Source: Acidobacteriota bacterium
GTDB taxonomy: Bacteria; Acidobacteriota; Terriglobia; Versatilivoradales; Versatilivoraceae
DNA: 64,000 bases
Assembly: GCA_028875575.1 (NCBI GenBank)
Contig: JAPPDF010000088.1
Location: forward strand, 21,112 to 85,111
Direction: 5' to 3'
Shown here: positions 53,938 to 64,000 of the stretch, one piece after another
Numbering within the stretch: position 1 is the stretch's first letter
Layout: each line of letters begins with the position of its first letter
The notes under the pieces: generated by a model
Seen by the model: only the letters and a program-made list of their open reading frames with translations
Databases searched by the model: none
Told to the model about the DNA's origin: nothing
Position numbers and translations under genes: made by a program

Positions 53938-54733
53938 GAGTACCGCTGACGGCTTCCAGGCTGCCGTTCTCCAGCTTCAGAATTCGGTCGCACTTGGTGG
54001 CTATTCTAGCATTGTGCGTGACAACGATGGAAGTATGTTTTTTGTCGCGTTGGATCTCGCGAAAAAGCTCGAAAACCCTTGTCCCTGTTCGGCTATCAAG
54101 GTTTCCGGTCAGCTCGTCGGCCAGCACCAATCGAGGCTGATTCACCAGGGCTCGGGCGATGGCAACCCGCTGCTGCTCGCCTCCCGACAACTCCCCCGGA
54201 CGATGATGCATCCGGGCTTCCAGACCCACCAGGGCAAGCATTTCCCTCCCTGTCCGTTCGCCCCGGTAGGCGCCGGAAATCCTTTGCGGCATGCTGACGT
54301 TCTCCAGCGCCGAGAATTCGGGAAGCAGATTGTGAAACTGAAAGACAAATCCCACCGAGGATCTCCGGAATCGTGCCAGGCCTTCGGCGTCCAGGCCCTG
54401 AAGGTCATCGCCCCCGAATCGGACCGACCCGCATGTGGGACGGTCCAAGGCACCCAGGATATGGAGCAGCGTGCTCTTGCCGGAACCCGACTGGCCGACC
54501 ACCGCAACCAATTCACCCGGACTGACCGTCAGGTCCAGCCCCTTCAGCACTTCCAGGCGCTGGCCCGGCATGAAATAGAACTTGTCCAGACCCCGGACTT
54601 CAACGGCAGGTGGGGAGCCCCGGGATTCAACGTTGGTGTCGGCCGACCGGGAGCCTGCTCCAGGGTGGGCGTCGGAGCCATGGACCGATTCGGCCGTTTT
54701 CCTGAAAGTCGGCCGCGGTGAATCGCTACTCAT
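53930..54733 (-). CDS. lolD: Lipoprotein-releasing ABC transporter ATPase LolD
   Basis: A 267-residue ABC ATPase: Walker A VGQSGSGKSTLLHILGALD, Q-loop VFQFHNLLPEFSALENV, signature LSGGEQQRVAIARAL, Walker B LVLADELTGNLD and H-loop VVTHNARIATK. It belongs to the MacB/LolD branch and powers extraction of outer-membrane lipoproteins with the adjacent permease. About 45 residues precede the ATPase domain; this tail is Ser/Pro-rich and could mean the true start is internal. Overlaps of 8 bp with both the permease gene and clpC. Confidence 0.94.
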   Translation of the reverse strand: MSSDSPRPTFRKTAESVHGSDAHPGAGSRSADTNVESRGSPPAVEVRGLDKFYFMPGQRLEVLKGLDLTVSPGELVAVVGQSGSGKSTLLHILGALDRPTCGSVRFGGDDLQGLDAEGLARFRRSSVGFVFQFHNLLPEFSALENVSMPQRISGAYRGERTGREMLALVGLEARMHHRPGELSGGEQQRVAIARALVNQPRLVLADELTGNLDSRTGTRVFELFREIQRDKKHTSIVVTHNARIATKCDRILKLENGSLEAVSGTHV

Positions 54734-55964
54734 AGCGCAACGCCTCCACCGGGTTCAACTCCGCCGCTCTCCCCGAGGGATAGAGGGTAGCCAGAAAGCT
54801 GACCATGATGGCGGAAGCCGCCACCACGACTCCGTCAGCCACAGACAGGTTGAAGGGAACGTGAGTCATGGAATAGATATCGGCTTGCAACCGGATCAAC
54901 CGGTAACGGTCACAAATCCAGCAGAGGGTGTAGCCCAGGATCAGCCCCCAGAACGAACCGACGACCCCTATGGTCACCCCTTGAAGGACAAAGATCTCTC
55001 GGATGGCTTTCCGGGTTGCTCCCATGGACATCAGCACGGCGATGTCCCGAGTCTTTTCCATCACCATCATGGTAAGGGTAGTGATGATATTCAACGCCGC
55101 CACGAATACGATCAGTCCGATGGTCACGACCATCACCAGCCTTTCCAGGTGCAGCGCCTCAAATACGGGGCGGTTCAACTCCTTCCAGTCGATGGTCTCA
55201 AATCCTGTTCCCAGGACCTGCTTGATCTGCAGAGCGATGCGGTCGACCTGGTAGATGTCCTCCACTCGGCACTCGATTACCGACACCCGCCGGCCGGTCC
55301 CCAGGGCTCTCTGGGCCGAGGGAAGCGCGGTAAACGCCCATTGGGCATCGAAGTCGTACAGTCCCGACTGATAGATGGCAACCACCTTGAACCGCCGCCT
55401 GAGGGGAAACTCGCCCAGCGGGGTCAGGGAGGTCTCATCGCTGAACACGCTGACCGTATCCCCGACCAGAAGGCCCAGGCGTTCGGCCAGGTCGACCCCG
55501 ACCGCCAGGTGGTCGTCCATGGGACCCTCTTCGCTGCCGGCCAGTCCCCCCAGGTCCCCTTGGAGAACCTGAAAGAATTGGCCCCGCACCAGAGGATCGT
55601 CGACGGCAATGCCCTTGAGCATGACACCGTCCTGACGCGAACCCGTGCTCAGGAGCACCGGCCCGTACAAGGCCGCCGAAGCGCTGCGGATGCCCGGAAC
55701 CTCTCGAATCCTGGAGGTCAGTTCCTCAGGATTCCCGATGCCCTCGCTGCCGAGGACGGGTTTGATGTTGAGATGGGCAGTGCCCCTGAGCAGCTTGTCC
55801 TGCAGATTCTCCCGGAATCCGGAACTGATGGACAGGGCCACGATCATGGCGGCCACCCCTGCCGTCACACCCAGGATGGAAATCAGGGTCACCACGGAGA
55901 TGACCGTCTGCTTGCGGCGTGCCCGAAGATAACGCCAGGCCACAAACCACTCAAACGTCTTCAT
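54726..55964 (-). CDS. lolC: Lipoprotein-releasing ABC transporter permease LolC/E
   Basis: A 412-residue inner-membrane permease: [20 protein letters not shown] before the first span, a large periplasmic domain (residues about 50-265), and three C-terminal spans ([59 protein letters not shown]), ending [13 protein letters not shown] as LolC/LolE proteins do. A single permease gene suggests a homodimeric LolCE as in many non-enteric bacteria. Its start overlaps the lysS stop by 4 bp and its stop overlaps lolD by 8 bp. Confidence 0.95.
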   Translation of the reverse strand: MKTFEWFVAWRYLRARRKQTVISVVTLISILGVTAGVAAMIVALSISSGFRENLQDKLLRGTAHLNIKPVLGSEGIGNPEELTSRIREVPGIRSASAALYGPVLLSTGSRQDGVMLKGIAVDDPLVRGQFFQVLQGDLGGLAGSEEGPMDDHLAVGVDLAERLGLLVGDTVSVFSDETSLTPLGEFPLRRRFKVVAIYQSGLYDFDAQWAFTALPSAQRALGTGRRVSVIECRVEDIYQVDRIALQIKQVLGTGFETIDWKELNRPVFEALHLERLVMVVTIGLIVFVAALNIITTLTMMVMEKTRDIAVLMSMGATRKAIREIFVLQGVTIGVVGSFWGLILGYTLCWICDRYRLIRLQADIYSMTHVPFNLSVADGVVVAASAIMVSFLATLYPSGRAAELNPVEALRYE

Positions 55965-57505
55965 GGGCGCTTCTTTTCCGGACGCAACAGGGGAAAGAGA
56001 ATGACGTCTCGTATGGAATCTGAATTGGTAAAGAGCATGGTGAGCCGATCGATGCCGATCCCCTCCCCGGCGGTGGGAGGCATCCCGTAACGAAGGGCTC
56101 TGACGTAGTCCTCATCCATCTGGTGGGCTTCCTCGTCCCCCTTGTCACGTTCGACCGCCTGAGCCTCGAAACGTCGCTTCTGTTCCTCGGGATCATTGAG
56201 CTCGCTGTAGGCGTTGGCGATTTCCATCCCTCCGATGTAGAGCTCGAACCGTTCCACCAGAGAGGGATCCTCGGGCTTGGTCTTGCTGAGAGGGGAGAGC
56301 TCGAGCGGATAGTCGTGGATGATGGTCGGCTGAATCAGATGCTTTTCCACAACCGCATCGAACAGGGCCGCCCAGATCAGGCCCCGCGAATCCCCCGGCT
56401 TGCAGTTCAACGGCTCGAGCCCTTGGGAACGTGCATAGCCGTTCCAACTCTGACACAGCCGGGTCAGGTCCGTAAGCGATTCCAGTTCCTCGGGCCGAGG
56501 AACCGGCAAGGCATCGCCGGGCCAGAATTTGCGGATGGATTCCTTCATGGAGTAGCGCGCCCAGGTTTGCAGGGAAATCGGAACTCCGTTGAACTCGAAT
56601 TCCGGACTTCCAAGAATCTCATGGGCCAGCCGTTTCAACAGGTCCTCGGTCAGGTCCATCAGCTCGCGATAGTCGCTGTAAGACTGATAGAACTCCAGCA
56701 TGGTGAATTCAGGGTTGTGCTGAGTTGAAATTCCCTCGTTGCGAAAGTTTCGGTTGATCTCGTAAACCCGTTCCAGTTGCCCCACGATCAGTCGCTTCAG
56801 GTAGAGTTCCGGTGCAACTCTGAGATACAGCGGCATCCCGTAAGCGTTGTGAAACGTGCGGAAAGGACGCGCAGTGGCTCCACCGGCTACCGGTTGCATC
56901 ATGGGAGTTTCCACTTCAACGTAGCCCCTCTCATCCAGATAGTCTCGAATGCCCTTGATGATCCGGCTGCGGGTGACAAAGACCTCTCGCACGCCCGGGT
57001 TGGCAATGAGGTCCAGGTAGCGCTGCCGATAGCGGATTTCGATGTCGGTGAGCCCATGCCACTTCTCCGGCAGCGGCAGCAAAGACTTGGCCAGAAATTC
57101 CATGCCGGTTGCATGAACGGTGAGCTCGCCGGTCCGGGTTCGAAACAGATATCCCTCGACGCCCAGGAAGTCTCCGACATCCAGGAGCCTGTAGAGTTCA
57201 AAAAGAGGTTCGTCTACGGCGTCTCGGCGAACGTATGCCTGCAGGCGGTGCTCACCGTCGGACAGGTTCAGGAAACCGACCTTCCCCTTGCCGCGAATGG
57301 CCACCACCCGGCCGCAAACGCGCACGGTGACGGGCTGGGATTCCAACTCTTCATTGGACGAATTCCGGTGCTGCTCGAGGACCTGACGCAGAGAATGGGT
57401 GGAGGAATAGGCGTTCGGGTAGACGGGGCAGCCCAGAGCCCTGATCTTTTCCAGCTTGGCGTACCGTTGAGCGACAAGAGTCTGCTCGGTCTTGGATGGG
57501 CTCAA
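55961..57505 (-). CDS. lysS: Lysyl-tRNA synthetase, class II
   Basis: A 514-residue class IIb synthetase charging tRNA-Lys. The N-terminal OB fold binds the anticodon ([20 protein letters not shown]). The catalytic domain has motif 1 ([18 protein letters not shown]), motif 2 ([20 protein letters not shown]) and motif 3 ([20 protein letters not shown], here [17 protein letters not shown]). It sits between nusB and lolC, with 4-bp overlaps on both sides. Confidence 0.97.
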   Translation of the reverse strand: MSPSKTEQTLVAQRYAKLEKIRALGCPVYPNAYSSTHSLRQVLEQHRNSSNEELESQPVTVRVCGRVVAIRGKGKVGFLNLSDGEHRLQAYVRRDAVDEPLFELYRLLDVGDFLGVEGYLFRTRTGELTVHATGMEFLAKSLLPLPEKWHGLTDIEIRYRQRYLDLIANPGVREVFVTRSRIIKGIRDYLDERGYVEVETPMMQPVAGGATARPFRTFHNAYGMPLYLRVAPELYLKRLIVGQLERVYEINRNFRNEGISTQHNPEFTMLEFYQSYSDYRELMDLTEDLLKRLAHEILGSPEFEFNGVPISLQTWARYSMKESIRKFWPGDALPVPRPEELESLTDLTRLCQSWNGYARSQGLEPLNCKPGDSRGLIWAALFDAVVEKHLIQPTIIHDYPLELSPLSKTKPEDPSLVERFELYIGGMEIANAYSELNDPEEQKRRFEAQAVERDKGDEEAHQMDEDYVRALRYGMPPTAGEGIGIDRLTMLFTNSDSIRDVILFPLLRPEKKRP

Positions 57506-57930
57506 GGCTCCCTGCCCCCCTCGGTTGCAACTTCCTTGTGGATACTGTCCAGGATGCCGTTAACGAATTGAATAGCCTCCGAGGTGCTGAACCGGCGGGC
57601 AATCTCCAGGGCTTCATTGATGGCAACCACCCTGGGGGTTTGGGTCTCGTACAACAACTCGAAGGTGGCCAGCCGCAGGACATTCCTGTCGACAGTGGCC
57701 ATGCGGGGAAGACGCCAATGGTCGGCGTGGCGGGCCAGCAGAACGTCGATCTGAGCAATATGGCGGACGGTGCCGCCGGCGAGATGGTCGGCGAAGGCTC
57801 GGGTATCAGCCTCGAAATCCCGGTTCAGGGTCCAGAAGGTCCTGCGGACATCGTTGAAAGACGCCTTGGACAGATCCCATTGAAACAGCATCTGCAGCGC
57901 ATGCTCTCGCCCCTGCCTTCGTCCGCCCAT
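57502..57930 (-). CDS. nusB: Transcription antitermination factor NusB
   Basis: A 142-residue all-helical protein: N-terminal [54 protein letters not shown] and [30 protein letters not shown]. With NusE/S10 it binds boxA RNA in rRNA antitermination complexes. It follows ribH by 37 bp, the common ribH-nusB order, and overlaps lysS by 4 bp. Confidence 0.96.
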   Translation of the reverse strand: MGGRRQGREHALQMLFQWDLSKASFNDVRRTFWTLNRDFEADTRAFADHLAGGTVRHIAQIDVLLARHADHWRLPRMATVDRNVLRLATFELLYETQTPRVVAINEALEIARRFSTSEAIQFVNGILDSIHKEVATEGGREP

Positions 57931-57967
57931 GGATCGATGTCCTCAAGAGCCGCTCCGGAAAATCACT

Positions 57968-58435
57968 CTACTTCAGTTCCTTCAGAAGATTGGCCATTTC
58001 GACGGCCGACATGGCCGCTTCGAATCCCTTGTTGCCGGACTTGAGCCCCGCCCGGTCGATGGCTTGCTCCACGCTATCTGCCGTGACCACACCGAAGGCC
58101 ACCGGCACCTCCGAATCCAGGGAAACCGTCCCAATTCCCTTGGTCACCTCGTTGCAGATATAGGTGAAGTGGGGAGTTTCTCCCTGAATCAGTGTCCCCA
58201 GGCAGATCACCCCGTGATACTTCCCGCTGGCTGCCGCCTTCTTGGCCGCCAGAGGAATTTCGAAAGATCCGGGTACCTTGATCACGTCGATATCGCCTTC
58301 AGCCGCACCGGTTCGGGTCAGCGCATCCAGAGCGCCTTCCAGCAACCGGTGGGTTACAAAATCGTTGAAACGGCTCAGCACGATGGCAAAGCTGAGCCCC
58401 TCGGCATTCAGATTTCCCTGGATCGTATTTACCAC
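57968..58435 (-). CDS. ribH: 6,7-dimethyl-8-ribityllumazine synthase
   Basis: A 155-residue enzyme of riboflavin synthesis that joins the pyrimidine and the butanone phosphate. Seen: [58 protein letters not shown] with catalytic His89, and a C-terminal [17 protein letters not shown]. The GTG at 58435 is the start because GGAGG lies 6-7 nt before it; the longer frame is not family-like. First gene of the ribH-nusB-lysS-lolC-lolD-clpC run. Confidence 0.96.
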   Translation of the reverse strand: MVNTIQGNLNAEGLSFAIVLSRFNDFVTHRLLEGALDALTRTGAAEGDIDVIKVPGSFEIPLAAKKAAASGKYHGVICLGTLIQGETPHFTYICNEVTKGIGTVSLDSEVPVAFGVVTADSVEQAIDRAGLKSGNKGFEAAMSAVEMANLLKELK

Positions 58436-58521
58436 GCTGCGCCTCCTGCAACGGGGCCGCCCGGGGTGGACTGCCGGGCAACCCTCCGATCTCAAAGCTG
58501 CGAGGCCAAAAATGCCTCAGG

Positions 58522-58530
58522 ATGATAGCA
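58522..58530 (-). promoter_or_regulatory. Predicted extended -10 promoter of the ribH operon
   Basis: On the minus strand TGC followed by TATCAT (58530-58522), an extended -10. No good -35 is present. It lies about 85 bp upstream of the ribH start and resembles the TGCTATCCT box of rpmB. Confidence 0.4.
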
Positions 58531-58652
58531 GCTTTTCACATGAAGTGCGGCCCGTATTTGTCATCGGGCCGTTGGACGGACCCTGTGATCGTCACTCGCC
58601 TGCCGGGGAAATCGACCCCCGACGGGACCGAAAGGAACGAACCTGAAACAAA

Positions 58653-58710
58653 CGAAAAAAGAGTGATCCACGAAGTGACACGAAGGACGACGAAGGGCCA
58701 CCAAGGCGTT
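58653..58710 (+). repeat. CCACGAAG-type dispersed repeat
   Basis: Reads GAAAAAAGAGTGATCCACGA, then GACACGAAGG and GGCCACCAAGG. The same kind of sequence is on the minus strand at 34129-34177 and 10724-10760. It lies in the gene-free stretch between ribH and the rhomboid gene. Confidence 0.5.
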
Positions 58711-58863
58711 GAGGAAGACTCAATAGGGATGCGCCAAAGGTCGGCAGGGAGGCAACTAAGGACACAAGGGACAAAAAAGATTTGTCGGCGAAGGGGCAAC
58801 AAGGACAGCGGCGAACCCAATAGAGGAGCTTCCCACCGCTTCGTGATTTACAGTGATTATTAG

Positions 58864-58997
58864 CATCGATGCACAGGATCTTTTTCAGGAAACGGCTAAC
58901 TTCCAGTGCCGGGAATCCGCACCGGATCAACGCCCGAGCTGGCTTCTCGTGCAGGAAGCTCTCGTCCTGTTAATCCTGTGCATTCTGTGCATCGATG
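58864..58997. repeat. Inverted repeat pair with CATCGATGCACAGGAT arms
   Basis: The arm at 58864-58879 is matched in inverse orientation by 58973-58997, whose reverse complement has the same sequence with a 9-nt internal duplication (GCACAGAAT). About 90 bp lie between. It belongs with the arms at 34282-34470 and the single copy at 46092. Confidence 0.65.
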
Positions 58998-59134
58998 TTC
59001 AGTCTGTAGAAAACCAGTTTAGCGGGACATGGCACCTGCTCGCGATGGAGAAAAGGATCCTTTGTTTCACTGTGGAATGATCCGCGCGGCAGGCCGGGGG
59101 TGGGACATAATTAGCCGGCAAGCAGGGGCTGGAC

Positions 59135-59163
59135 TTGTCTCCCGCTGCCGGCTCCCATAAGAT
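59135..59163 (+). promoter_or_regulatory. Predicted promoter of the rhomboid gene
   Basis: TTGTCT (59135-59140), a 17-bp spacer, TAAGAT (59158-59163). The start codon at 59203 follows after about 33 nt of leader, with GAGGGAT between. Confidence 0.45.
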
Positions 59164-59202
59164 GGCCACTGGAAATCCGCCATCGCCCGAGGGATCTTGC
59201 CC

Positions 59203-60126
59203 ATGCTTCCCCCACGCCTGCGCTGGAAGCTGCGCATCTTCGCCCAGCAACTGGAAAAGCAGCTCGATTACTGGAAAAATCTCTGGCGCGGCACCCAGGT
59301 CACCACCAGGATGTGTCCTTCCTGCCGGGCTCTGGTCGGCGCAAAGGAGTCCGTGTGCTCCCTCTGCGGGGCCAGGCTCCGCCGGCGACCCAGCGGACTG
59401 GGCAAGTTGCTGGCCAACATCCTGCCCCAGTACACACCGGTCTCTTACGGGCTTCTGACTGCCAATTTCCTCATCTTCCTGGCCATGTTCGCCACCGAGC
59501 AACAGGGCACGGTCACCGATTTCGGCCGGCTTCTGACCGGAGGAAGCCAGCAGGCCCTGGTGGCTTGGGGAGCCGACGTGGCCATCCTGGTAGCCCAGGG
59601 CGAATTGTGGCGGCTGGTTTCGGCCATGTTCATCCACATCGGCATTATCCACCTCCTGTTCAACTCCTATGCCCTGATGTTCATCGGCCCGCTGCTGGAA
59701 GAGCTACTGGGCAAGGAACGGTTCCTGGCGTTCTACCTGGTCACCGGGGTCATCGGCTTTGCCCTCAGCAACTGGTATTACCATCCCTTGCTGGTGACCG
59801 CCGGAGCCTCGGGAGCCGTATTCGGCATGATCGCCATGGCAGTGGTCCTCTCCCGGCGCTGGGGATCCTGGGGTAGTATATTGCAACAACAACTGGTCCA
59901 TTGGATCATCTATGCCTTCGTCTTCGGCATCGTCATCGGAGCCAACAACGCCGCCCACTTTGGGGGAGCATTGGCAGGCGCCGCCCTGGCCTTCTCGCTG
60001 CCCAACCCCAATCGGCGGCGAGAAACATCTTTCCAGGACCTGTTGTGGCGGGTGCTCTACTGGGCCAGCCTGGCGGTTATCGCTCTGTCTCTCCTCCTTG
60101 CCGCCCTGAATCGGCTTGAACTGTAA
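59203..60126 (+). CDS. Rhomboid-family intramembrane serine protease with zinc ribbon
   Basis: About 307 residues. The cytoplasmic N-terminus has a zinc ribbon with two Cys pairs (CPSCRALVGAKESVCSLCG). Six or so membrane spans follow (VSYGLLTANFLIFLAMFA; AMFIHIGIIHLLFNSYALMF; FLAFYLVTGVIGFALSNWYY). The Ser-His dyad is present: Ser203 in TAGASGAVFGMIAMA and His252 in NNAAHFGGALAGAALAF; HIGIIHLLFN carries the usual His and Asn. It should cut membrane proteins within the bilayer; substrates unknown. ATG at 59203 is preferred to the TTG two codons earlier because of the spacing from GAGGGAT. Confidence 0.93.
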   Translation: MLPPRLRWKLRIFAQQLEKQLDYWKNLWRGTQVTTRMCPSCRALVGAKESVCSLCGARLRRRPSGLGKLLANILPQYTPVSYGLLTANFLIFLAMFATEQQGTVTDFGRLLTGGSQQALVAWGADVAILVAQGELWRLVSAMFIHIGIIHLLFNSYALMFIGPLLEELLGKERFLAFYLVTGVIGFALSNWYYHPLLVTAGASGAVFGMIAMAVVLSRRWGSWGSILQQQLVHWIIYAFVFGIVIGANNAAHFGGALAGAALAFSLPNPNRRRETSFQDLLWRVLYWASLAVIALSLLLAALNRLEL

Positions 60127-60161
60127 CCGATACCGGCGGGGTGTCAGCCACCAAGCTGGGC

Positions 60162-60167
60162 TATAAT
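60162..60167 (+). promoter_or_regulatory. -10 box of a predicted leaderless glcD transcript
   Basis: A consensus TATAAT lies 8 nt before the glcD ATG at 60176, so transcription would begin within about 2 nt of the start codon. No clear -35 and no Shine-Dalgarno are present. Confidence 0.45.
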
Positions 60168-60175
60168 GCGACATC

Positions 60176-61675
<1,500 letters not shown>

Positions 61676-61754
61676 CCGGGCTGCCCCTGATGGCTGGCCG
61701 CACACAGAATTGTCATACCTGGTTGGACCGAGTTCAGGATTTCGAGGTCGTTCA

Positions 61755-63101
61755 GTGACGAAGGATCCCCCGGCGACGGAGCCCGATTACCGGGACTCAG
61801 TCGCCCTGCCTGCTTCCCAACTGGAGGCATTCACCGTGCAGGGGAAGCGGCCCGATCGGGCCGCCGCTCCACGAACACCCGAGGAGATCAGCGAACTGCT
61901 GCGAACGGCTCAGCGCGAGCACTGGGCCGTAGTGCCGTTTGGTTCGGGGAGCCGCCAGGACCTCGGGAACCCTCCCGAGCGCTTCGATCTTGCTCTGGCA
62001 ACAACCCGCCTGGACCGAATCCGGGAATACGAGCCCCAGGACCTGGTGGTGAGGGTGGAAAGCGGGTGCCGCCTGGAACGGCTGCAAGAACTGCTGGCGG
62101 CCGATCGCTTGTGCCTGCCGGTCGATCCGACCGCCTACCGGCGGACGACCCTGGGGGGGATGGTCGCCACCAACGCCAGCGGACCGTGTCGATTCGGCCA
62201 TGGGACCCTGCGCGACTACCTGCTCGGAATCGGTGTCATCCAGGCGGACGGAGCCCAGACACGTTTTGGCTCAAGAGTGGTCAAAAACGTCACCGGATAT
62301 GACATGTGCAAGCTCTATGCGGGCTCGTTCGGCACCCTGGGCGTCTTTTCCGATTTCTACTTCAAGCTCAAGCCGCTTCCGGCCATGGAGAAGACGGTAG
62401 TAGGTCTCTTCAAGAATCTCCCCCCGCTGCGAAGTGCCTTGAGCAAGCTGCTGCGTTCCCCGTTGATTCCCATTGCCGTTGAATTCCTCGACGGCGGCGC
62501 CTCGCGCCGGCTTGACCGGAAGCTGAATTGGAACGGAAAGATCGCGGGCTACGCCCTGTCGGTCAAGTTCGGCGATCTGGAATCAGCGGTCGACTGGCAG
62601 GTCAAGGAATTGAAAGAGATCTGGGATTCCTGCCCGGACGGGGACATACTGGTCAGTGACCCCCAGGAACAAGCCCGGCTCTGGGACTGCTTGCGGGAGG
62701 ACCACTTCTGCCTGGCGGAACCGCCGCTGGAAAGCGTCAAGCTCAAGGTCAACATCCTTCCCAATCAACTGGTTCATTGGATCGAAGAGATTGAAAGGCA
62801 CTTGTCCGAGTCCGAGGTCCCATTCTTCCTGAGAGCCCATGCAGGAAGCGGGGTAATCCGAATTTACTGTCATCTCGATCCTTCAACCCCTCAGGCGGTG
62901 CGGCTGGCAGGGCTGATCGATAGATGGCGGGGCTTGTTGCATTCGGTGCGAGGCAGCGTGGTGATTGAAAGGGGCCCGGCCGACCTGAAGAACCGGGTCG
63001 ATGCCTGGGGCTATCGATACAAGGACCTGAAACTGATGAAGCAGATCAAGAACCGTCTCGACCCCCAGGAAATCCTGAACCCGGGAAGGTTCGTGGTTTG
63101 A
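61755..63101 (+). CDS. glcE: Glycolate oxidase FAD-binding subunit GlcE
   Basis: A 448-residue second FAD-domain subunit: WAVVPFGSGSRQDLGNPPER, LVVRVESGCRLERLQELLA, TLGGMVATNASGPCRFGHGT, VKNVTGYDMCKLYAGSFGTL. It ends in the family-typical IKNRLDPQEILNPGRF. GTG start at 61755 with GAGG about 8 nt upstream; the same frame stays open back to 61554, but that part overlaps glcD and has no family match. It follows glcD by 79 bp and precedes glcF by 89 bp. Confidence 0.94.
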   Translation: MTKDPPATEPDYRDSVALPASQLEAFTVQGKRPDRAAAPRTPEEISELLRTAQREHWAVVPFGSGSRQDLGNPPERFDLALATTRLDRIREYEPQDLVVRVESGCRLERLQELLAADRLCLPVDPTAYRRTTLGGMVATNASGPCRFGHGTLRDYLLGIGVIQADGAQTRFGSRVVKNVTGYDMCKLYAGSFGTLGVFSDFYFKLKPLPAMEKTVVGLFKNLPPLRSALSKLLRSPLIPIAVEFLDGGASRRLDRKLNWNGKIAGYALSVKFGDLESAVDWQVKELKEIWDSCPDGDILVSDPQEQARLWDCLREDHFCLAEPPLESVKLKVNILPNQLVHWIEEIERHLSESEVPFFLRAHAGSGVIRIYCHLDPSTPQAVRLAGLIDRWRGLLHSVRGSVVIERGPADLKNRVDAWGYRYKDLKLMKQIKNRLDPQEILNPGRFVV

Positions 63102-63190
63102 ACCCGGCCCGGCGGCCCGGGGGCAGTAGTCGCCGTTTGCCGTTCGGATAGCGGCCCTGGTCGCGAGACTGTCCCACACCCGAGGAACCA

Positions 63191-64000
63191 GTGGAATCAC
63201 CGGCTCAACCAAATCAGGCAGGCAGTGCCGTCCCAGCGGACTTGACTCCTCAATGCGTCCACTGCGGGCTTTGCCTGCAAGCCTGTCCGACCTACATCGA
63301 GTTGGGCAAGGAGGCGGACTCGCCCAGAGGTCGCATCTATCTCATGCAAGCCCAGCAAAGCGGAAGGTTGCCGGTCGCCGGAAGTTTCGCCCAGCACATC
63401 TCCGCCTGCCTGGACTGCCGTGCCTGCGAGTCGGCTTGCCCTTCAGGCGTACCCTACGGCGAATTGGTGGAACAGGCCCGTGAGATCGTCGAGCAACAAC
63501 TGAAACGTCCCCTCCTGGTGGAAATCCTCCGACGCTACGTCTTTGGCTGGGTTTTCCCCTCACCCCGCATCCTGCGGTTCCATTTTAATCTGCTGCGTCT
63601 TTACCAGCGCCTGGGATTGCAGGCATTGGTTCGGAGGCTGGCTGCCCTGAAGCTGATTCCGGCGCGGTTGGCTGGCCTGGAACGATTGCTTCCCGACCTT
63701 AGAAAACGCACCGACCCGGTCGAACTTGGAGCGATCTTCAGAAGCACCGGGCCCACCCGGTTCCGAGTGGGATTGCTCACCGGATGCGTAATGAACGAAA
63801 TCTTTGCCGGCATCCACCGCGCTACCATTCGAGTCCTGCAACGAAACGGTTGCGAGATCGTCGTCCCGTCCTCCCAGATCTGCTGCGCCGCGCTCCACGC
63901 CCACGCCGGCATCACCGCCACCGCTCAAGAGATGGCGAAAAGGAACATTCAAACCTTCGAGCAGGCCGGCGTTTCGGCTGTCATCGTCAATGCAGCCGGC
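63191..64000 (+). CDS. glcF: Glycolate oxidase iron-sulfur subunit GlcF (cut by window end)
   Basis: The first 270 residues of a larger protein whose frame is open to the window edge; GlcF proteins are usually 400-450 residues. Two 4Fe-4S motifs are seen: CVHCGLCLQACP (Cys22, Cys25, Cys28, Cys32) and CLDCRACESACPSG (Cys73, Cys76, Cys79, Cys83). VGLLTGCVMNEIFAGIHRAT and QICCAALHAHAG begin the first Cys-rich CCG domain. It carries electrons from GlcD/GlcE to the quinone pool. GTG start at 63191 with GAGGAA 4-5 nt before it. Confidence 0.92.
   Translation, partial: MESPAQPNQAGSAVPADLTPQCVHCGLCLQACPTYIELGKEADSPRGRIYLMQAQQSGRLPVAGSFAQHISACLDCRACESACPSGVPYGELVEQAREIVEQQLKRPLLVEILRRYVFGWVFPSPRILRFHFNLLRLYQRLGLQALVRRLAALKLIPARLAGLERLLPDLRKRTDPVELGAIFRSTGPTRFRVGLLTGCVMNEIFAGIHRATIRVLQRNGCEIVVPSSQICCAALHAHAGITATAQEMAKRNIQTFEQAGVSAVIVNAAG

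Larger units (their letters stand above)
58436..59202. other. Gene-free region with dispersed repeats and two divergent promoters
   Basis: No gene is supported in these 767 bp. It holds the ribH extended -10, a CCACGAAG-type repeat, the CATCGATG inverted pair, a CAGTTTAGCGGGACATGG piece near 59020 that is shared with 22966, and the rhomboid gene promoter. A/G-rich low-complexity sequence fills 58640-58810. Confidence 0.55.

Overview
The window is a gene-dense, GC-rich stretch of a bacterial chromosome, almost entirely housekeeping genes. The organism is a diderm: it encodes BamA, Skp/OmpH, FabZ-LpxA-LpxI, a LolCD-type lipoprotein transporter and a TonB-like protein. It probably makes menaquinone by the futalosine route (MqnE) and carries ClpC beside Lon. 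The pair of large DUF1549/DUF1553 proteins with a DUF1501 partner is a signature of Planctomycetota, Acidobacteriota and relatives. Together with the ClpC, futalosine and lpxI-Gfo/Idh context this suggests an Acidobacteriota-like bacterium. That placement is an inference and no rRNA gene is present. No phage, transposase, CRISPR array, tRNA or rRNA was seen.

Layout: 0.5-1.9 kb, ECF sigma/anti-sigma pair with an ECF-type promoter; 2.0-4.6 kb, exported serine hydrolase coupled to a GH30-like protein that has lost both catalytic glutamates; 4.6-12 kb, proS, glyA, MBL hydrolase, thioredoxin-like protein, DUF309, mqnE; 12-19 kb, cytochrome-DUF1549/1553, DUF1501, a small exported protein and a diverged second DUF1549/1553 copy; 19-23 kb, alcohol dehydrogenase-like protein, exported or anchored flavin reductase, pabB; 23-31.6 kb, rel, ridA, rpmB, tsaD, thrC, parvulin, TlpA-like protein, hydrolase; 31.6-38.6 kb, lon, NhaC-type antiporter, uvrD/pcrA; 38.7-41.6 kb, trkAH; 41.7-51.4 kb, an outer-membrane biogenesis run (bamA, beta-propeller protein, skp, fabZ, lpxA, lpxI, Gfo/Idh, TonB-like); 51.5-58.4 kb, ribH-nusB-lysS-lolC-lolD-clpC with overlapping genes; 59-64 kb, rhomboid protease and glcDEF, the last cut by the window end.

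The larger gene-free stretches hold dispersed palindromic repeats, including a roughly 190-270 bp element with imperfect terminal inverted repeats present three times. Several genes (rel, thrC, glcD) have a -10 box only 6-8 nt before the start codon, which predicts leaderless mRNAs. I did not find a complete, obviously new multi-gene system. The most unusual items are the active-site-dead GH30-like protein, the repeat element, the anti-sigma factor with a TonB-C-like outer domain, and the beta-propeller gene inserted between bamA and skp.
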